From Vibrio mimicus (GTDB lineage Bacteria > Pseudomonadota > Gammaproteobacteria > Enterobacterales > Vibrionaceae): a stretch of DNA of 64,000 nt. The position numbers and the translations under genes were made by a program. Under the pieces are notes generated by a model. That model did not search any database and was not told the origin of the DNA. It saw only the letters and a program-made list of their open reading frames with translations. Position 1 is the first letter of the stretch, and every line of letters begins with the position of its first letter. Below, in pieces: positions 53,132 through 61,532 of this stretch. The stretch covers positions 2,713,501 through 2,777,500 of the forward strand of contig NZ_CP077426.1 in the NCBI RefSeq assembly GCF_019048845.1, in the 5' to 3' direction.

Positions 53132-53207
53132 GGCCCCTTAGCTCAGTGGTTAGAGCAGGCGACTCATAATCGCTTGGTCCCCAGTTCGAACCTGGGAGGG
53201 GCCACCA
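53132..53207 (+). tRNA. tRNA-Ile2(CAT, lysidine type), island insertion site
   Basis: 76 bases with encoded CCA; anticodon loop CTCATAA. The body (GGCCCCTTAGCTCAGTGG..., anticodon stem GGCGA/TCGCT) matches E. coli ileX, the minor isoleucine tRNA whose CAT is modified by TilS to read AUA, and ileX also lies after rpoD in E. coli. In V. cholerae it is often listed as tRNA-Met and is the VSP-II insertion site. Its 3' end is kept intact by the island. Confidence 0.93.
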
Positions 53208-53317
53208 CTTTCTCTTCTACATATATCTACCAACGTCTATCTACCCCAGTAAAATCAATACTTAACAAGCAATCTTTGTCTATAGCAGTCTATGCTCATC
53301 TTGTAACATCCGCGTTT

Positions 53318-53373
53318 TGATGTACCATCGAATGTACCAACGGCTAAATATCGACTATTTTGGTGGTACATCA
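53318..53373. repeat. Three TGTACCA elements before the integrase gene
   Basis: TGATGTACCA (53318-53327) and its exact reverse complement TGGTACATCA (53364-53373) flank a third copy ATGTACCA (53332-53339). The last element overlaps the integrase start codon. They may be arm-type integrase sites, excisionase sites or an autoregulatory operator. Confidence 0.65.
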
Positions 53374-54614
53374 TGGCAAAAAGAGTAGTCCCTTTAACTA
53401 ACACCCAAGTTAAACAAGCTAAAGAATCCGACAAAGAATACACTCTCTCTGATGGTGATGGCCTTCAATTGCGTGTTAAAACGAATGGCACAAAGTTATG
53501 GATTCTGAAATACACTCATCCAATAACCAAAAAAAGAAACAACATAAGCTTTGGTAGTTTTCCTGATGTCTCTCTTGCCGAGGCAAGGAAAAGACGTTCT
53601 GAAGCAAAAACTCTTTTAGCTCTCAATATCGATCCAAAACAGCATAAAGATGAACAGCTTTTAAAAGAAAGAGCAGAGCTTGAAAATACCTTTGGTAAAT
53701 TTTCTGATAGATGGTTGGCACTCAAGAGAGAGAGCGTAAAACCAGAAACAGCAGATAAAGCTTATCGTGCTCTTGAGAAACATATCCTACCTAAACTTGG
53801 GAATGTCCCCATCCAAGACATCAAACCCAGAACGGTACTCAGTATTCTTGAGCCAGTAAAAGCACAAGGAACTCTAGAAACAGTTAAAAGACTCTGCCGT
53901 ATAATCAACGAGGTTATGCGTCTTGCTGTAGCTTCAGGTGACATTGAAGTAAACTACTTAGCAGACATCACCAAGCTCTTTCCGGCCCCTAAACGCCAGC
54001 ATATGGTAACTATCGAACCAGAAAGACTACCAGAGTTGATGCAAGCTATAGCTGGTGCAAACATTACACTATCTACTCGTTGCTTGCTTGAGTGGCAGCT
54101 ACACACGATGACAAGGCCAATTGAAAGCGCTACAGCACGTTGGCAGGATATCGATTTTGAAAATAAAGTGTGGGTTGTTCCTGAGGAAAGAATGAAGATG
54201 AAGCGTCCCCACACAATCCCTCTCACAGAGCAAACTTTGGCACTTTTAGAAATAATGAAGCCAATCAGTGGTCATAGAGAATTTATTTTCCCAAGTAACA
54301 AAAATCCCAAAAGCCATGTAAATAGTCAGAGCGCTAATATGGCACTAAAAAGAATGGGGTTTGAAGGACAGTTGGTTTCTCATGGGCTAAGAGCATTAGC
54401 AAGTACCACTCTTAACGAGCAAGGATTTAATCCTGACGTTATTGAAGCTGCATTAGCTCATGTTGATAAGAATGAAGTTAGGAAAGCTTATAATCGAGCA
54501 GAGTATCTTGAGCAACGCAGAAAACTCATGTGCTGGTGGAGTGATCATATAACCGCTTCTGCTGAGGGGAATGTATCACTCGCATGTCGAAAAGGGCTTA
54601 AATTGGCAGGGTAA
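53373..54614 (+). CDS. P4-type tyrosine recombinase/integrase
   Basis: 413 residues. An N-terminal DUF4102-like arm domain (about 5-90, TLSDGDGLQLRVKTNGTKLWILKY-like), a core-binding domain (about 100-200) and a catalytic domain with Arg in TMTRPIE, HGLRALAS (His/Arg), LAHVDKNEVRKAYNR with the tyrosine nucleophile. All catalytic residues are visible, so it is probably active. It follows the tRNA by 165 bases, reads away from it, and matches the VSP-II integrase position. Confidence 0.93.
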   Translation: MAKRVVPLTNTQVKQAKESDKEYTLSDGDGLQLRVKTNGTKLWILKYTHPITKKRNNISFGSFPDVSLAEARKRRSEAKTLLALNIDPKQHKDEQLLKERAELENTFGKFSDRWLALKRESVKPETADKAYRALEKHILPKLGNVPIQDIKPRTVLSILEPVKAQGTLETVKRLCRIINEVMRLAVASGDIEVNYLADITKLFPAPKRQHMVTIEPERLPELMQAIAGANITLSTRCLLEWQLHTMTRPIESATARWQDIDFENKVWVVPEERMKMKRPHTIPLTEQTLALLEIMKPISGHREFIFPSNKNPKSHVNSQSANMALKRMGFEGQLVSHGLRALASTTLNEQGFNPDVIEAALAHVDKNEVRKAYNRAEYLEQRRKLMCWWSDHITASAEGNVSLACRKGLKLAG

Positions 54615-54690
54615 CAGCCCATAATTCCACCAAAGGAAATAGACGTAAGATTTAGTGGGAAGAAAAGATATGGAATATTCCATCCAAGAG

Positions 54691-55082
54691 AATGAAAGAA
54701 TAAGAGAGCACCGCATCCCGCTCACAGAGCAGATGCTGGCGCTATTGGAAGTAATGAAACCGATAAGTGGTCATCGCGATTATGTTTTTCCGTCAGATAG
54801 AGTAACAGCCAAACAGCTAACATTGCCCTTAAACGTATGGTCTTTAAAGACCGTTTGGTTTCCTATGATCTAAGAGCTCTGGCTAGCACGACACTAAATG
54901 AAACTAAACTCTTTCATAATGACGTCATTGAACTAGCACTAGCTCACGTGGACAAAAACCAAATTCGAGGTATTTACAACCGGGCTTTATATCTTAATCA
55001 ACGTCGAGAAATGCTACGCTGGTGGAGTAACTATATCGAGGAGGCTTCTAAGGGTAGCTGGTCGGTTTGTGCGGCAAATTAA
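54691..55082 (+). pseudogene. Truncated, frameshifted second integrase (C-terminal part)
   Basis: Translation shows REHRIPLTEQMLALLEVMKPISGH, close to the upstream integrase; the match continues in another frame from about 54800 (SNSQTANIALKRMVFKD, LRALASTTLNE, LAHVDKNQIRGIYNR) to a stop at 55082, so one frameshift near 54795-54805 splits it. The N-terminal two thirds, including the first catalytic Arg, are missing, and box HGLR has become YDLR. It is a dead relic of a second related island or a duplication. Confidence 0.88.
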
Positions 55083-55101
55083 TCAATAACGTTCAAAGCG
55101 C

Positions 55102-55132
55102 ATGAAGCTGTCAGCAATGTTGACAACTTCAT
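55102..55132. terminator. Hairpin between integrase relic and qatD
   Basis: A 12-bp stem with one mismatch (ATGAAGCTGTCA / TGACAACTTCAT), 7-base loop, in the 82-base gap between converging frames. No long T-run, so a weak terminator of the qat operon at best. Confidence 0.45.
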
Positions 55133-55164
55133 TCATATATTCTGGTGGATGCTACCAAGCCTAA

Positions 55165-55890
55165 CTACATCAGAAGTGTTCGAAGATTTATCGCTAGTTG
55201 TGAATGAACTTCTCTTTCTGTCATCCCCCAAAGATCGCACAAATAATTTATAACTACCCTCACATCTGATGGATAACATGACCTTTCACCCAATTTAGCA
55301 AATGGCCCATCAGATTCTAACAGCATCTTATCCTTAGGGATCCACCCAACCACCTTTCTACCTCTAGCGCTTAGGAGCATCGCTGGACCAACTGAAAAAA
55401 AACCACTTAGCTGGACAGCTTTATCAATTTGTTTCTTAGTCCCAAGAAACCAGTGAAAAATAGGCACCCCTGATCCAGGATACATTGCCAAACAATCCAA
55501 TACTTCTTCAACGGCACCTAGACTGTGAATTGTTAGAATTTTATCCTCAAATCGCTGACACAGTTTTAATACCTCAGTAAAAACTTTTGTTTGGATTGCA
55601 AAATATGCTTTGAAACCTCTGGAGCCATCTAAGCCAACCTCTCCAATATAACGAGTCTCAGCGATTAAATTTTCAAATAAAGCTAATTCATTTTCACGCA
55701 AATGTGCAACTTGAGGATGGAAACCTAAAGCAGTCTTAACCCGGGGGATATCCTTAGTTAGATTTTTCGTCCCTTCCCAAGCAGAAGGGACTGTTGTAAC
55801 AGACAAGATATAGAACCCAGTATCTTTGATATCTTTGAGCACCACTTCAAAATCAGGATAGAGATCAACGTGGCAGTGCAAATCCATCAT
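55165..55890 (-). CDS. qatD: QatD, TatD-like metal-dependent nuclease
   Basis: 241 residues (start could be the second Met). The TatD/amidohydrolase metal ligands are all in place: HCHVD at the N-terminus, Glu in YIGEVGLDGS, His in TIHSLG, His in FHWFLG and Asp in LLESDGP. Housekeeping TatD is usually about 260 residues, and this copy is divergent. Its ATG overlaps the qatC stop (ATGA). As the last gene of the four-gene operon it matches QatD, the presumed nuclease of the Qat anti-phage system; its target is not evident. Confidence 0.92.
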   Translation of the reverse strand: MMDLHCHVDLYPDFEVVLKDIKDTGFYILSVTTVPSAWEGTKNLTKDIPRVKTALGFHPQVAHLRENELALFENLIAETRYIGEVGLDGSRGFKAYFAIQTKVFTEVLKLCQRFEDKILTIHSLGAVEEVLDCLAMYPGSGVPIFHWFLGTKKQIDKAVQLSGFFSVGPAMLLSARGRKVVGWIPKDKMLLESDGPFAKLGERSCYPSDVRVVINYLCDLWGMTEREVHSQLAINLRTLLM

Positions 55891-57221
55891 TTAACTTTCC
55901 TGCTCTTTAAGAACTGTTCAACTTCCAGCAAACCTCTCTTTGCAACATCAGCAAGCTGGTCCCTTAGCTGTCTATCCTGAGGTAACGATCCACTCTGCCG
56001 GATCCAAGCTTTGAAATCTTCAGTCTTGCGGTACTTATTAATTGCCATCGAAACAGCAAGCAAGTCATCTCGCTCACCTTTGTATTTTTTTACAATACCT
56101 AGATTCTCAGCATCATAGGGGGCATCTTTGGTAAATCCGGCTTTGAACACGGCCGCTCTTCTTATTAAACATGGCACACATCTACCACATTGGATATGTT
56201 TTCTATGCCAATTACTACATGAAACGCTTAAAACAACAGCTTTCTTAATAGCTACCTTGTCAACACATTCAGAGACCATTTCGCCTTTAGTCTTCATTTG
56301 GTAGGGATTTTCAAGTGAAATATTAAAACCAACTTTGTTTAGTAAAAGTTCCAATCTCGATATATAGAAAGGGTGGGTTGTTCTAGTGCTATGGGAACCT
56401 ATCCGTCTTCGCGTAAGCGGAGGGTTAAGTGAAATATAACCATTTTCAGGAATGACTATCCTAGAGATTGAATCATCATTGTTTGCGGACCTGAGTGCAT
56501 TAACACCTAACACCGCTAACGCAATAAAATTAAAACTTCTCCCTCTCATAGACACATCTGTTTTTCCGCGTCTACTTTTAATTATCTTAGGAGATATATC
56601 AAAAGAAAACTCACTAAATTTCCCTCTTAACAAAGACTTAATATCTTTTTGTTTCTTACCATCACCTTTATAGCTATGACTGATCAACAATGGTTTATCA
56701 ACATTACTGCCATTAATCATATCGATAGCACCAACCGCACTATCTAAACCACCAGAAAAAAGACTGACACAATTTAAGCCGACAAGAGATTTAGCTTTGT
56801 CTTTGGCCTTTTTGCTCGTTTTAGGTTGAGGTAATTCTAACTGTGTTGTTTCAAAGTTTAATTTCCAGCTATCCCCTGTAAGATAACCAAGCACTGAAGC
56901 TAACTCTTCAGCGACACCCTGCCACAATTTTTTATCATATACAGGTATAAATAGCTCTAATTGCCGCGACCACGCATCTGGTGCATCTTTTCTCAAAACA
57001 AACGTCTCAGCAGATGTGACAGCTGTGGCAATTGTTAGCAAGTCCAACGACTTAGAATCGATGTTAACGCCTAAATCTCGAATTTTGTTTATTAGACTTC
57101 TAGATGCCAGACTTGATTTATCAGGATCATATGGATGGGTTCCATATATCTGAACAGGATAACAGTCTATCGTATGATCAGGTAAATGCTCAGGATTACT
57201 ATCAAAATAACATTGTTGCAT
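55887..57221 (-). CDS. qatC: QatC, QueC-like ATP-dependent enzyme
   Basis: Start chosen at 57221: the ATG shares a base with the qatB stop (TAATG) and has GGGAG eight bases ahead, inside qatB; a start at 57236 lacks this. The 444 residues have an N-terminal domain of about 145 residues not found in QueC, a PP-loop SGGLDS (about 156-161), ENGYISLNPPL near 259 and a zinc cluster Cys335, Cys345, Cys348, Cys351 (CGRCVPC). QueC makes preQ0, but here there are no queE/queD partners. Family knowledge says QueC-like proteins in defence operons modify a partner protein; I infer QatB is the partner. Confidence 0.92.
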   Translation of the reverse strand: MQQCYFDSNPEHLPDHTIDCYPVQIYGTHPYDPDKSSLASRSLINKIRDLGVNIDSKSLDLLTIATAVTSAETFVLRKDAPDAWSRQLELFIPVYDKKLWQGVAEELASVLGYLTGDSWKLNFETTQLELPQPKTSKKAKDKAKSLVGLNCVSLFSGGLDSAVGAIDMINGSNVDKPLLISHSYKGDGKKQKDIKSLLRGKFSEFSFDISPKIIKSRRGKTDVSMRGRSFNFIALAVLGVNALRSANNDDSISRIVIPENGYISLNPPLTRRRIGSHSTRTTHPFYISRLELLLNKVGFNISLENPYQMKTKGEMVSECVDKVAIKKAVVLSVSCSNWHRKHIQCGRCVPCLIRRAAVFKAGFTKDAPYDAENLGIVKKYKGERDDLLAVSMAINKYRKTEDFKAWIRQSGSLPQDRQLRDQLADVAKRGLLEVEQFLKSRKVK

Positions 57222-58078
57222 TAATAACTCTCCCATTCTTCAATTGTTTTGGCTATCACATTTATCTGAATCTGAGCGATTGTATCCCTTGTCATAACGG
57301 AATAATTCCCTCCAGTAACATTGTGGAGTTGTGTTTGAGTAACAACTTTTACCAACTCCCGTAGCTCAGTCTCCATCTCAAGTTGTTTTAAATGCGTTTC
57401 AGCATGAAGCCAAGCGTCTCCCATATCATTTAGAACTTCTTGAAAAACTAAATCAGTCAAATAATTGGCTACAATATCACCAACTAAATCAGGTGAGAAC
57501 GCACTCTCATCAAACTCATCTTGGTCCTGTAAAGCCTCTGTTAGGGCATAATCCACCGCAATTCTTATCTGATCTGAATCAGAAGCCTCCGGACATAAAT
57601 GTTCTGATATTCGATCAATCGCTTGATCAACTGACAAACCGGATAGATCAGAGAGATTCAGTATTTTGTCTCCAGCTTTTACTGAGTCTCCACTTACTAA
57701 GCTAAACAAAGCTGAACCAGCAGTTATCCCTCCTGCCAGCTTGCGAGCCATGTTACTACCACCACCTTTGGAGCTAGTTGAATACTTCTTCAGTGCTCGG
57801 TGTAACTCTTTTTCACCTCCTCCTGATTTGGCATAATCACCAAATGCTCTTCTTGCTCCCGAAAAACGAGAACTAGGTAATGTTGGAGCTTTAGGGCCAG
57901 GAATAAGCTCCTGAATAGAACCATTATCTATTTCATGTGAATCATTTGGTTGATTACCATCAGACTCCTCCCCATCACTATTCCCAGGAATGATCTCCAA
58001 TGGTTCACTATGTTCCGCCCATGGTGGAATAAGCGGGCTACTATTATTTGGACCAGAACTAGATGCCGATGTACCCAT
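57221..58078 (-). CDS. qatB: QatB, Qat defence protein of unknown biochemical role
   Basis: 285 residues. The N-terminus MGTSASSSGPNN then PLIPPWAEH is the hallmark of this family; after Met removal it exposes Gly. A low-complexity acidic and Pro-rich stretch (about 22-70) leads to a folded part from about residue 70 (SGARRAFGDYAKSGG) with a Gly/Ala segment (about 108-125) and an acidic helical C-terminus. No enzyme motif is visible. It is 3 bases after qatA and its stop is joined to the qatC start. Confidence 0.9.
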   Translation of the reverse strand: MGTSASSSGPNNSSPLIPPWAEHSEPLEIIPGNSDGEESDGNQPNDSHEIDNGSIQELIPGPKAPTLPSSRFSGARRAFGDYAKSGGGEKELHRALKKYSTSSKGGGSNMARKLAGGITAGSALFSLVSGDSVKAGDKILNLSDLSGLSVDQAIDRISEHLCPEASDSDQIRIAVDYALTEALQDQDEFDESAFSPDLVGDIVANYLTDLVFQEVLNDMGDAWLHAETHLKQLEMETELRELVKVVTQTQLHNVTGGNYSVMTRDTIAQIQINVIAKTIEEWESY

Positions 58079-58081
58079 ATC

Positions 58082-59842
58082 TTATTTACTCTCCATACTT
58101 TTTATTAGCGATGTTATCCATCGTTGTTTCGGCAATGAGATTAAAAACTCCTTAAACAGTGCCTTACATTTCTCATCATGATCAGCGAGCAATACTCCTC
58201 CCATTACACCGCTAGGCATCTTGGTATAATCTTCAATGTGCCCTAAGTTTTCAATCAACCCCTCCATTACAGCCATGTATTCTTCTTTCGGAGTCTCATT
58301 GATTAATCTTGTATTAGCTTTACTTGTTCGATTCGCTTGCTTTATTAAAGCGATTAGCAGATTCTGTGCAGCAGCAGATATAACGGTGTTAATTTGGCCA
58401 AGTGGTATACTTTCTCTACTCAAGTAAGCTGCTGGTAGGAGGTTCTTGTCTGAAAATGAAGGAGGAAGTCTAGCCCAAGCCATAATAAAATCCTTTTCGC
58501 TGAGCCATTCATCAGGCCAATCAAATGAGCTATCACCTTCCTCTAACTTCAATAGTAAGTCGGGCTTTCCGTCTTCGGTTTCTATTAGCTGATATAGGTA
58601 TCGTGCTGCATTAGTTCCGACACAACGTTCAAAAATAACTAACTTAGTTAACGTTGCTTCATCAAGTAGCATTCCCCTCCTTGAAGCTATTTTCTTCCTC
58701 ATTTTTATCTGATTCAATAAGCGCTTAACAATTCTAGGGTTACCATTGATGTTTGGCGAAGTCGCCAATATTGGCGCTAGCTTTTCTGCCGTTTTCAAGA
58801 CGAGAACCGCTTTTTCTTTCTCATTAAAATCCATTCCATTGAAGAGCTCATCTATCGTTCTCTGCTCGCCTTTCCATGCCTCACGCAGATCCTTTTCAAG
58901 TCTCGATCTCAATTGGTTTAAAACAACATCTTCCAAAGCCAAATCTTGAGCCATTAGCATCAACACGTATGCTCGAATCTCTAATTGACCAGGTTTAGGA
59001 ACGTGAATTGGTACTTGAATCAGCTTATCCAGATAATCGGTTTGATGCCTTTTACTAGAACCTTTATGGTATTCCTGCACAGCTGTTCGGATCATATCTA
59101 CATCTGCAGCAACAACAAAAGCAGTATTAGGCAAAAAGAGAAACAACCGTATAGCCTCTAACGTAGATATCGCATTTACGGGAGAGCATCGATCTAAGTT
59201 GTCTACATAGACAATCAAAGGAGAATCCAGCGCTTCCAACAATGACGCATACTCATCTCTAAACGCCATAATCTCTTCTGGTGGAGAAAGTTTTTTTTCC
59301 GCCATTAGTAGATTTTGACTATCTCTCACTAGCTTTTGCCCGGCGGCAATAGCCCCTTGGGTATCACTGTCTTCATTAATACCATCCTCATCAGTTGCAT
59401 CCCTAGCAAAACCGATTAACTTTGATATTGCACCTCCGGTAGGAATACCAAATGCAGTTGCTCCGATATCCATTGCCATACCTAAGGCTCTAATTTTATC
59501 GACTCTCTTATAAACCTTATTAGCTCTAGATATAACCGTTTGATTTCCTCTAGCTTCAGCCACGCTAATTAATTCTCTAGCGATAGCTTCTAGTAGAGCA
59601 GCTTTTGCATCGTCGTAACCTTGAAACAGCCATGCATCAAAATGAATTTGAATATGACCAGAATTCTCCGCAGCTATGCGATCTTTAGTTAGCTCTAGAA
59701 CTGAGGACTTTCCTGCACCCCAGTCTCCAAATACACCTATGCTTAGAGGTAAGAGATCTTCTTCGACAATTAAGTCTCTAATAGACTCAGACAATTCACT
59801 AAAATTGAGAAAGTCAATACTCGACTCTTTATCAGACCACAC
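58082..59842 (-). CDS. qatA: QatA, KAP-type P-loop ATPase
   Basis: Start set at GTG 59842 (MWSDKESS), with AAGG nine bases upstream; a TTG three codons earlier directly abuts that site. The 586 residues have Walker A GDWGAGKSS (about 39-47), FDAWLF (70), a weakly hydrophobic segment (about 120-147), Walker B LIVYVDNLDRC (about 209-219) and sensor-like NPRIVKRLLNQI near 385. This is the KAP NTPase pattern. First gene of qatABCD; the ATPase is likely the sensor or motor. Confidence 0.92.
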   Translation of the reverse strand: MWSDKESSIDFLNFSELSESIRDLIVEEDLLPLSIGVFGDWGAGKSSVLELTKDRIAAENSGHIQIHFDAWLFQGYDDAKAALLEAIARELISVAEARGNQTVISRANKVYKRVDKIRALGMAMDIGATAFGIPTGGAISKLIGFARDATDEDGINEDSDTQGAIAAGQKLVRDSQNLLMAEKKLSPPEEIMAFRDEYASLLEALDSPLIVYVDNLDRCSPVNAISTLEAIRLFLFLPNTAFVVAADVDMIRTAVQEYHKGSSKRHQTDYLDKLIQVPIHVPKPGQLEIRAYVLMLMAQDLALEDVVLNQLRSRLEKDLREAWKGEQRTIDELFNGMDFNEKEKAVLVLKTAEKLAPILATSPNINGNPRIVKRLLNQIKMRKKIASRRGMLLDEATLTKLVIFERCVGTNAARYLYQLIETEDGKPDLLLKLEEGDSSFDWPDEWLSEKDFIMAWARLPPSFSDKNLLPAAYLSRESIPLGQINTVISAAAQNLLIALIKQANRTSKANTRLINETPKEEYMAVMEGLIENLGHIEDYTKMPSGVMGGVLLADHDEKCKALFKEFLISLPKQRWITSLIKSMESK

Positions 59843-60128
59843 TCTACACAACCTTATTCGATTACCTTAATTAGAGGACTAATCTAGCAAAAACATATGG
59901 TTATTTGTTGTGATAGCAACTACATATTCATCGACTCCCAGTGAAACCAATGATGTAAGAAAGATCAAAAAAGCAACCTAAGCACATGATTTATAGTGAT
60001 TTGATTATTATCTCTCTTTATTTTTCACTTTAAAATTATGATTAGGAAACTAAAGCCCTAAATCCAAAAATCTTCAGGCATATGTCATCAATGTGAAACC
60101 CCATCATTGATTCCGGCAGGAGCTTGAA
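59843..60128. promoter_or_regulatory. Divergent AT-rich region between qatA and radC
   Basis: 286 bases, very AT-rich, between the divergent qat operon and the RadC module. Promoters for both must be here, but no -35/-10 pair is strong enough to name. The radC ribosome site CAGGAGC is at about 60117-60123. No small gene is evident. Confidence 0.55.
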
Positions 60129-60602
60129 ATGAATCCCAAAACTTCCGATTACCAAAAGCAGCAACGCTATCAGGAAAATGAAATCCTAGAGCATGCGGCT
60201 GAGATACTGGCTACACGCTACGTGCGTGGTGATGCCCTCACCAACCCTGATGCCACCAAAGAGTATGTGCGCTGTAAGCTAGGCAGCTATGAGCGTGAAG
60301 TGTTTGCCTTATTGCTACTGGATAACCAAAACCGACTGATTGAATTTAAAGAACTGTTTCAAGGAACGGTGGACGCCGCCAGCGTCTACCCGCGAGAAGT
60401 GGTGAAAGCAGTGTTAGAAGTGAATGCCGCAGCGGTGATATTTGCCCATAACCACCCATCCGGTGATTCAACGCCGTCTCAAGCCGATAGACGCATAACC
60501 GAAAGACTCAAGGACGCTTTAGCGCTGGTGGACGTTCGCGTACTTGACCATATCGTGACAGGTGATACCTGCACCTCGTTTGCTGAAAGGGGGTGGTTAT
60601 GA
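60129..60602 (+). CDS. RadC family JAB/MPN domain protein
   Basis: 157 residues, mostly the JAB1/MPN domain. The metalloprotease-like motif [14 protein letters not shown] and a preceding Glu (LIEFKELF) are intact; the helix-hairpin-helix region of chromosomal RadC (about 220 residues) is missing. Short RadC proteins are common on islands and plasmids; the biochemical role is unknown, and a role in DNA repair has been withdrawn. It overlaps the next gene by 10 bases. A RadC gene lies in VSP-II at a similar place. Confidence 0.92.
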   Translation: MNPKTSDYQKQQRYQENEILEHAAEILATRYVRGDALTNPDATKEYVRCKLGSYEREVFALLLLDNQNRLIEFKELFQGTVDAASVYPREVVKAVLEVNAAAVIFAHNHPSGDSTPSQADRRITERLKDALALVDVRVLDHIVTGDTCTSFAERGWL

Positions 60603-61036
60603 TTGAGCAACATTACGGTGAGCTTTCTATTGATGACGCTTTACATACGTCACTGGAAGCCCTTTTGGACCGATACACTCTCCCAGAGAACGCTGAACGA
60701 CTCGTGCTCAACTGCCGCCAAATGAGTTACTACCGACATCGACAAGGTTTGCATCCTATAGAGGTACAGTTTAAACGAGAGTCAGCCTCAAGCCCTTGGC
60801 TGGTGGTGTTCTTTGCCAGCTTCTCTTATCCCGATGACCACAGCACAACTGTTGAGCCTGAATTGTACTTTCACCTTGCTAATCGCTGGTGCTATCAACC
60901 TGATGTGGGGAGCACGGATTTATCCCACCCAGAGGTACAAGAGCTACTCTCGGTATGGATGAAAGCCTTTGCTCGTCACCTTTCCAGAAACCTCTTTGAT
61001 GACGTGCAACTGACGATGGTCGCTACGTTCAACTAA
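60593..61036 (+). CDS. DUF2787-like protein, first copy
   Basis: 147 residues of unknown function. The core [21 protein letters not shown] and the pattern of aromatic residues are shared with the next gene, so the two are paralogues; I recognise the DUF2787 family found mainly in Vibrio near radC. The start could be the ATG at 60599 (MIEQHYGEL) rather than 60593. It overlaps radC by 10 bases, so is translationally coupled. No signal peptide or membrane segment. Confidence 0.8.
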   Translation: MVMIEQHYGELSIDDALHTSLEALLDRYTLPENAERLVLNCRQMSYYRHRQGLHPIEVQFKRESASSPWLVVFFASFSYPDDHSTTVEPELYFHLANRWCYQPDVGSTDLSHPEVQELLSVWMKAFARHLSRNLFDDVQLTMVATFN

Positions 61037-61085
61037 ATCCACTCTTTCTTTTCTTATTTGAATCCTTAAACAAGGAGGACTCACT

Positions 61086-61529
61086 ATGTCCAAATTAAAC
61101 TTCACAGCATCATTACTACCTGTATCAAAGAAACTGCATAAGCTGTTAAGTGAGCAACTTACCGCTCATTTGCTGAGTAATGAAGCACTGACCACCAGCC
61201 GCTATCTGGTGTTTAACTTTCGTGATAAAAGTTACAGCGCGGATGAAGGCGGCTTCCATCCGGTTGAGATGGCAATTTGCCAAACCTCAACAGGAGAATG
61301 GAGCATTGAGTACATCACCGACTTTGCTTACATGGGGAACTACTATCCAGAGCTAGAGCGCAACTTGGATTTTGATTTTCGGGTTGGACAGTTCTTTGTT
61401 GCTTATCGTGGTTGGCTACCAATGCAAGGTAGCTGTGATGCCAAAGAGCTGTATCGACTATGGGAGAATAACTTTCTGACCTATGTCGATATGGACGCTT
61501 ACGATGAGATAGCCGTCACTCCGCAATAA
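61086..61529 (+). CDS. DUF2787-like protein, second copy
   Basis: 147 residues, same length as the neighbour; shared core LVFNFRDKSYSADEGGFHPVE followed by a beta-rich part. A strong AAGGAGG precedes the ATG. It is acidic and has no membrane segment. Function unknown; the tandem pair suggests a heteromer or duplication. Confidence 0.82.
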   Translation: MSKLNFTASLLPVSKKLHKLLSEQLTAHLLSNEALTTSRYLVFNFRDKSYSADEGGFHPVEMAICQTSTGEWSIEYITDFAYMGNYYPELERNLDFDFRVGQFFVAYRGWLPMQGSCDAKELYRLWENNFLTYVDMDAYDEIAVTPQ

Positions 61530-61532
61530 CTC

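Noticed and set aside
54837-55082. Separate small integrase-like gene
   Set aside because: It continues the same alignment as the frame before it, shifted by one base; together they are one broken gene.
55887-57221. QatC as a housekeeping QueC (queuosine synthesis)
   Set aside because: It is twice the QueC length, has an extra N-terminal domain and lies in a four-gene operon with a KAP ATPase and TatD nuclease rather than queD/queE.
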